From Mantis religiosa (lineage: Eukaryota > Arthropoda > Insecta > Mantodea > Mantidae): DNA of 64,000 nt. The position numbers and the translations under genes are program-made. Below are positions 58,462-64,000 of this stretch, in pieces (the stretch's first letter is position 1; every line of letters starts with the position of its first letter). The stretch covers positions 194,530,482 through 194,594,481 of the forward strand of contig CM060953.1 in the NCBI GenBank assembly GCA_030765055.1. Direction: 5' to 3'. The notes under the pieces were generated by a model, which made no database searches, was not told where the DNA came from, and was given only the letters and a program-made list of their open reading frames with translations.

Positions 58462-60829
58462 TTCCAATGTGTAAGGACTATGATGCAATGAAGCACAAAA
58501 TTAATATAATTTTGAGTCAAACTAATACTCAATGCTCCACTTATTGCTATATCAGCTTTTCCTTATACAGTTGTTAAACAGAGGCAAACTAGTAAAAGGA
58601 AGAAATGGATAACAAAGGGAATTATTATCTCTAGCAAAAGAAAACGCTATCTAAATCAGTTGAGTAAAGTAAACAAAACTGAAGCATTTATAGAATATCA
58701 TAAGAAGTATAAGCAAATATATAATAAGGTAATAAAAGCTGCAAAAAAGCAATATATAGATACTTGCATTTCAAATTCGTCGAATAAAAATAAGACTATC
58801 TGGAATATAGTAAAAAATGAAAGCACTAACATGGTCAGAACTAGAGACAAAATTACTTTAATAGTTGATAATACAAAATTAGATAATCCTGCTGAGGTAT
58901 CAAATATCCTTAATAAACACTTTTATTAGTGTTGCTGATAGAGTACCTTTGACTCATCCCAATATAACAAATACTCCTATCAAATTAATCAGAAACGATA
59001 AAAGTGTATTTCTCAAACCAGTAACTTCTGAGGAGATTCTTAAAATAATACATTCAAAAAAGAACAAATTCTCTGCTGGATTTGATGACGTACCAGAGTG
59101 TATAATCAAATCTTGCAAAGAATATATAGTAGCACCATTAATGGATATATGTAATTGTTCTATATCAACAGGCAAATTTCCTAATGTCTTAAAATTAATA
59201 AAAGTTGTATCAGTATTTAAGAAGGGAGATACAAAAAATGTTGATAATTATAGACCTATTTCAGTTCAATCGGGGTTTTCAAAAATCTTGGAAACTGTTA
59301 TGTTCAACAGGATATCTCCTTTTCTTGAAAAATATGTATTCAGTGATAAACAAAATGGATTTACGAAAAATAAATCAATTTCTAATGCACTATACCCCTT
59401 TATGAAACAAACATTAGAAGGGTTTGAGGCAAATAATTATACTATTGGGATTTTTATGGATTTGTCTAAGGCATTTGATTTGGTTGACCATAATATTCTA
59501 TTATCCAAACTTGAAGCCTATGGTATAAGAGGGGTATCTCATAATTGGTTTGAATCCTACCTTGAAGGTAGAAGACAGTATACTGTAGTTAATAATGAAT
59601 TAAATGGTCATAATATTAATTCCAATATTGAAATTGTGAGATGTGGGGTTCCACAGGGTTCTATCCTGGGACCACTGCTTTTTCTAGTATATATTAATGA
59701 CCTTCCACTTAATATTCCCCATGCAGAAACTATTCTATATGCTGACGACACTAATATAATAATCAGAGGCTGCAATAATTCTGAACTGCAACATTATGCT
59801 AATACTGTGATGACAAATATGATGCATTGCCTAACTAATAATAAATTACTACTTAATATTAAAAAGACACAAAGTATGCATATTTCACTATCAAATAGAA
59901 ATAAAGCTAATATAGCTCCTGTAATCGCTTTTGGCAATGAGGTAATACAATATACCAATGAAACAAAATTTTTGGGGGTAATTATTGACAAATTTTTAAC
60001 CTGGAAGCCGCATATTCAGTATATTACTGCAAAAATTAATAAAGCCCACTACATAATATCAGTGCTAAGGAAAATTTGTAATACACAAACATTAAAGCTG
60101 ATTTACTATTCATATGTGCAGTCTTATCTTGCATATGGTATCTTTATCTGGGGATCAGCTACCGAAATAAAAGATTTATTTGTAACACAAAAGAAAATAA
60201 TAAGAAGAATGTTTAATCTAAGTAAAGGGACACATTGTATGAAATATTTTAAGGAAAATAATATACTAACTCTGCCATGTCTGTATATTTTAGAAACCGT
60301 ATGCCTTATAAACAACAACATACAATATTTTCAAACAAATAACACTATTCATGAACATTATACTAGGAATAATACTAAATTACATATACTGGGATCAGGA
60401 TCAAATAAAAAACTTAACTCAGTACTTCATAAAGGGGTTCACATGTATAACTTAATCTTAAAGAAAATCAAAAACAATGATAAGAAAAGATTCAGAAGAG
60501 ATGTGAAATCATTTTTAATAAATCAGTGCTTCTATAGTACTCAAGAGTTCTTTGAATATTTTAGATACCAGATTAAGTAGAGTAAATGATTACATGAGAA
60601 TAATTTTATGATACTAATGGTTGACAATTCATGTAAGTTTTCTGTATTTGTTGACATTGATACAATTTAATCTGATTATTGCATGCAGAATTAATTCTGT
60701 ATTTTCTGAATTTCTAGTTTGTATTGTTTGTACTGTATCTTGAAAAAGCAAATATTTCTGTACAGAAATTAAATGCTAAATAAATAAATAAATAAATTGA
60801 GTATTAGTTTGACTTAAAATTATATTCAT
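58462..60829 (+). mobile_element. 5'-truncated LINE with full reverse transcriptase
   Basis: It ends in an (AAAT)n-like tail (about 60775-60795). GTTCAGTATC flanks the insertion (58452-58461, 60830-60839), a likely 10-bp target duplication in mariner sequence. Inside the duplication, 31-bp arms at 58503-58533 and 60796-60826 are inverted copies of each other. The endonuclease domain is missing. Confidence 0.8.
58545..60580 (+). pseudogene. LINE ORF2 reverse transcriptase, one frameshift
   Basis: Upstream coding (KRKKWITKGIIISSKRKRYL, then the 58660-58929 frame) leads to NKHF, where a one-base shift moves the frame to ISVADRVPLTHPNITNTP. The 543-codon frame 58949-60580 then holds the RT domain: DNYRPISVQSGFSKILE, FMDLSKAFDLVDHNILLSKL, GVPQGSILGPLLFLVYINDL and YADD at residues 264-267, then LGVIIDKFLTWKPHI and the C-terminus KSFLINQCFYSTQEFFEYF. 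The catalytic aspartates are intact. The group is Jockey/CR1-like with no RNase H domain. Confidence 0.92.
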
Positions 60830-61080
60830 GTTCAGTATCACCTACCGCTACAATAGGTACAATAACAAGTGAGGAACAATATGCGGCTTTGAAATTCTGC
60901 TTTCGTCTCAACAAATCTTCAGTTGAGGCTTATACAATGTTACAGGAGGCCTATGGAGAGCCTGTTCTTCCCTACTGCACAGCTCGAAGGTGGACCCGGT
61001 GTTCCACTTACTGCTCTTACGAAAGAAAACATCAGCATTGCTGCTGACATTATGAGAGAGGATCGATGAATTACTCTTAG

Positions 61081-61224
61081 AAATTATTTGTAGTTGGTTT
61101 ATTAATACTCGTCACTTGTTTATATTATGAGTATTAATAAATGAGTAGTAATAAACCAACTACAAATAGTTTCTGAGATTAATTTTGACGTCACTGTTAC
61201 TAAATTCCTCCAAACACATATATC
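61081..61224. mobile_element. Short PLE-derived foldback element
   Basis: Inverted arms about 61085-61172 (AGTTGGTTTATTAATACTCG and complement) with a right tail containing GACGTCACTGTTACTAAATT, the same tail as at 52338-52379. It is flanked by ATGAATTACTCTTAG and ATGAATTACCTTAAG. The hammerhead part is deleted. Confidence 0.78.
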
Positions 61225-61443
61225 CATGAATTACCTTAAGATCACTTTCTGAAATACTGAACATTTCATTGGGTGTCACCCACACGTTGGTGACAGAAAC
61301 ATTACACATGAGACGTGTTTGTGCGCGATGGGTTCCAAGACTGTTGATTCCCGAACAAAAGGACATTCGTATGCAGGTCTGCAGGCAGTTTAAAGTTGAT
61401 GTTAGAGGAAGATACAGAGTTTCTTCCAAACATAATCACTGCT

Positions 61444-61652
61444 TATTAATTTATAGATGAGTCGTATTTATTACACACCTGCTTCACTTACATAAGAGTC
61501 GCATAAGAGCCGAATATGCAAACGATGATTTGCGAAACATGTCCTCAAAATAGGTACGGAAGTGAAGCAGATGTGTAATAAATATGACTCATCTAAAAAT
61601 TAATAAATAATTATTTCGCTTCACTGTGGTGTTCCAATACAGTTAAATCTCG
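61444..61652. mobile_element. Short PLE-derived foldback element
   Basis: Inverted arms share ATGAGTCGTATTTATTACAC and CCTGCTTCACT. A right tail of about 40 bp follows. A perfect 12-bp duplication ATAATCACTGCT flanks it (61432-61443, 61653-61664). It keeps GCGAAACATGTCC, but stem II and part of the CUGANGA side are gone. Confidence 0.85.
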
Positions 61653-62316
61653 ATAATCACTGCTGATGAAACTTGGCTACATTATTTTGATCCTGAGAGC
61701 AAACAGCAAAGCTCAGTGTGGAAATATCCTTCATCACCAACCCCCTAAAAAGCAAAAGTGGTTGCTTCTGCTGGGAAAGTTATGGTCATCTCATTCTTTG
61801 TTATTCATGGAATGGTTTATCAGCATGTTGTACCTGCACACACATCAATAACTGGACAATACTACAGGGATGTCCTGAAAACATTGCAAGTCCATATCAG
61901 GCGCAAAAGACCACATTTCCGTGAAGCAGGCTGGATGCTGCACCACGATAATGCGCTGCCGCATATTGCCAATGTTGTTGCTGAATATCTTACAAAAATC
62001 AACGTGAAGTGCATCCCTCACCCTCCCTATAGTCTGGATTTAGCCCCATGTGACTTTTTCTATTTCCTAACTTGAAGAAACGCCTTCGCGGGAGGCATTA
62101 TCCATCATCAGAAGCAGTAGTGAAGGCTGTGAAGGTGATTTTGAAGAATCTCTCAAGAAATGGTTTCCAGCATGTCTTTGAAGACTGGCAGAAATGCTGG
62201 GACAAGTGCATCACATTCAGGGGAGACTATTTTGAGAAGGACCATCAAAATTATGATGAGTAAAGGTGCATTGTCAAAAAAAAAATTGTGATCATTCTTT
62301 ACTGAACAGCCCTCGT

Positions 62317-62770
62317 AACTGAGTTGCTCTCATTGCTGTCTGCTGCACTCTACTTAACTCTCTTTGTCAACTCTGTGTGCAAGGAACTGGCCATCCTCTT
62401 ACATAGATGTGTAATGCAATGAAACTGCTCAAAATGAACCTTCAGGTGCAGCCATACAATAGCCTCATTTCTAGTCAGGCTTCAATGACAGCCAGTCTAG
62501 TGCTATGGTCACAATACAAAAATATAAATTCCATAAATTCATTCTGCATATAACTTCATAAATTTATTGTTTTTACTACTGAAGTTCTTAATGCTCACTA
62601 ATTAATTCTGTTTTGAAACTTAGAAAGTGGAAATACATTTTAGTTGTATAAAATTAGATAGTTAACTTGTGAATACTGCACTTTTAAGTATCTAAAAGAT
62701 GGCATTTTCAAAGCCCAACACTCTGAGGTTTAATAATCATTTATTTTTGCTTTTGTTTCTAATTTTTCAG
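62317..62770. other. End of intron 5
   Basis: No transposon was recognised. A polypyrimidine tract and TTTTTCAG precede exon 6. Confidence 0.4.
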
Positions 62771-62893
62771 GGTTCTAATATTTATGAAGACAAAAATCTA
62801 CAAAATTTGCCAAATCACCTGCCAACAAAGCATGATATCATATCATGTCTTGCCATAGGAGGACGTTGGGTGACTTCAAATGCCAATTTACAG
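62771..62893 (+). CDS. CRYZL1: CRYZL1-like gene, exon 6
   Basis: Forty-one codons in phase 0 between TTTTTCAG and CAG/GTATGT. It encodes NLPNHLPTKHDIISCLAIGG and RWVTSNANLQ, matching the family segment LPHKHDIIT-LLGVGGHWVT in the second half of the nucleotide-binding domain. The last exon or exons are outside the window. Confidence 0.93.
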
Positions 62894-63233
62894 GTATGTT
62901 TTAAATTGTACTTGTGAAATTTAAATCTACGATTGTACTAATTTTTAGATGCATTTTCTTCCATATTGTACTTCTTATTGTTGCTTTGTCTGTCCAACCA
63001 TCCATCCATATGCATGCTTTAAAATCTAATAGCTCTGAGTAAGAAGGTGACATTTTACAGCCCACCTGTAAGTCATCTAATTTTGAAAATGTATTTATAA
63101 CTAAAACACATGTGAACTTTCACTTGAACTTTCTTTTATTGATCTGCTATAAATGGATATGAAGTCAGTGGCACATCACTTTAAAATTCTAAAAGGAAGT
63201 GGAAATCATACCATTAGAAACTATACAAAGTAA
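62894..63233. other. Intron 6 sequence
   Basis: Nothing was recognised before the LTR. Confidence 0.3.
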
Positions 63234-63237
63234 ATAC

Positions 63238-63732
63238 TGTCACCCAATTAGCGTAAGGCACGACCGGCAACAGCTGGAAGGGGCCTGAGGCAACCGAGCC
63301 ACGCCCCCCGCCCATTAATCTGTCACTAACTGAGGGGTGATTAGGGAAATGTCACTTATCCCTGGGCGCTTCTCTCCCCTTCTCCTGTCTTCCGGAACTT
63401 TCGTGGTGATTGGCGGAAAACCAGAGACTTCTAGAAAAACAGTGACATTCCCTTAAAAAGGGCTTCAGAGAGACAGTCAGTCAGTGTTTGGCGAACAGCT
63501 GTAAGAGTGCGGCACTAGTGTAAGAACGAGAAGACTGTGCAACGGAAGAATTTACGTAATTGTGAGCGTACAGTGGAATTGTAACGGATGAACTGGTGAA
63601 TCGTAATTGTGTGCATTACGTAATCCTGTGTAATTGGCAAGTGTTTAACTGTAAGTTAAACACTGGTGGAAATAAAGAACATTTTTGAGTGGTGCAATTG
63701 GACTTTTCATTTCACGAACCCACAAAGTCACA
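63238..63732 (+). mobile_element. Solo LTR, divergent member of the same family
   Basis: It starts TGTCACCCAATTAG and ends ACGAACCCACAAAGTCACA. A perfect ATAC duplication flanks it (63234-63237, 63733-63736). It contains CCCTTAAAAAGGG (TATA region) and AAATAAAGAACATTT (poly-A signal). The 3' end matches LTRs at 10022 and 43664, while the 5' end differs. Confidence 0.88.
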
Positions 63733-63775
63733 ATACTTTCATTGAAAACCTTTCATTACTATCTGCGCTAGATTT

Positions 63776-63915
63776 CTTGAGCGTTGGATTTATGGTGTGG
63801 TGCAGACAGAGGGGAAGAAGAGAGAGTTAACACACTTTAGTTTCTGCAGTGTAGTCAACCTAGAAAAACACAATTCAGCCAAATTGCGGTAAGATAAGCG
63901 AAGATATGCGTCAAA
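63776..63915. repeat. Dispersed repeat, also at 5565-5690
   Basis: It shares AGAGGGGAAGAAG and TTTCTGCAGTGTAGTCAACC with the block at the left of the window. Probably the end of a Tc1-like element. The remaining bases to 64000 show nothing. Confidence 0.6.
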
Positions 63916-64000
63916 GGTATGAGATGTGTCAACAATCAATTGAACTCCATCCGATATGCTATATGCTTATATATTTATTGTTATGAAACACACAAAAGTA

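Larger units (their letters stand above)
60885..62263 (+). pseudogene. mariner transposase (DD34D), broken
   Basis: Pieces in order: ALKFCFRLNKSSVEAYTMLQ and EAYGEPVLPYCTARRW (HTH), then after the 61081-61224 insertion LHMRRVCARWVPRLLIPEQK, then after the 61444-61652 insertion ADETWLHYFDPESKQQS (first D), HHDNALPHIANVVAEYL (second D), and YSLDLAPCDFFYF (third D, 34 residues between the last two). A one-base loss near 62070 shifts the final part KKRLRGRHYPSSEAVVKAV, which ends at 62263. An in-frame stop also follows YPSSPTP. Confidence 0.9.
56736..62314 (+). mobile_element. mariner transposon 2 with at least four nested insertions
   Basis: The ends CGAGGGCTGTTCAATAAAGA and CGAGGGCTGTTCAGTAAAGA (right, complement) are flanked by TA (56734-56735, 62315-62316). 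The element is 5579 bp, but only about 1.3 kb is mariner. A PLE (56847-58390), a LINE (58462-60829) and two PLE foldbacks (61081-61224, 61444-61652) account for the rest, each with its own target duplication in mariner sequence. Confidence 0.92.

Noticed and set aside
61505..61560. Hammerhead core ACGATGA...GCGAAACATGTCC
   Set aside because: There is no room for stem II between the two core halves, so it is a decayed remnant.

Overview
The window is a piece of a large, repeat-rich insect nuclear genome. Introns have GT-AG borders, the only host gene recognised is split by kilobase introns, and most other sequence is transposon remains. The retroposon profile (tRNA-derived SINEs, Penelope-like elements, mariner, hAT, Harbinger, long AAT/TAG microsatellites) suggests a polyneopteran such as a cockroach or termite. 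That placement is inference.

Host gene: on the plus strand, exons at 40479-40559, 41565-41775, 43587-43655, 45787-45897, 48697-48947 and 62771-62893 join with matching phases into 282 codons. They resemble quinone oxidoreductase-like protein 1 (CRYZL1), a zinc-free MDR protein. The 3' end lies beyond the window. Intron 5 is 13.8 kb and consists almost entirely of nested transposons.

Layout: 1-9 kb holds a hAT copy, fossils of a Tc1/IS630-like DDE transposase, a LINE tail, a broken THAP-domain gene and a SINE. 9.7-13.2 kb is an antisense LINE split by an LTR, which is itself split by another LINE, and by a DDE transposon. 13.4-16.4 kb has two terminal-inverted-repeat elements, one a Harbinger with an internal tandem repeat. 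17.9-23.7 kb has two opposed SINE-body arrays around a GC-rich retroposon that was itself hit by a Tc1-like element. 23.95-24.05 kb looks like a heat-shock promoter with no gene. 24.8-29.6 kb is a mariner swollen to 4.7 kb by about 42 tandem copies of its own 3' coding end. 30-40 kb is SINEs, microsatellites and a second hAT copy inserted in a SINE. 40-64 kb is the gene, with LTRs, two more mariners, LINEs and at least seven Penelope-like (PLE) insertions.

The PLE insertions are the most striking theme. Several are foldback elements (two inverted arms plus a 33-45 bp one-sided tail, flanked by 10-15 bp target duplications), and several arms carry hammerhead-ribozyme-like cores. The other theme is tandem amplification of pieces of transposons (mariner, Harbinger, SINE body).

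All calls were made by reading the sequence and recalling protein families. No searches or alignments were run.
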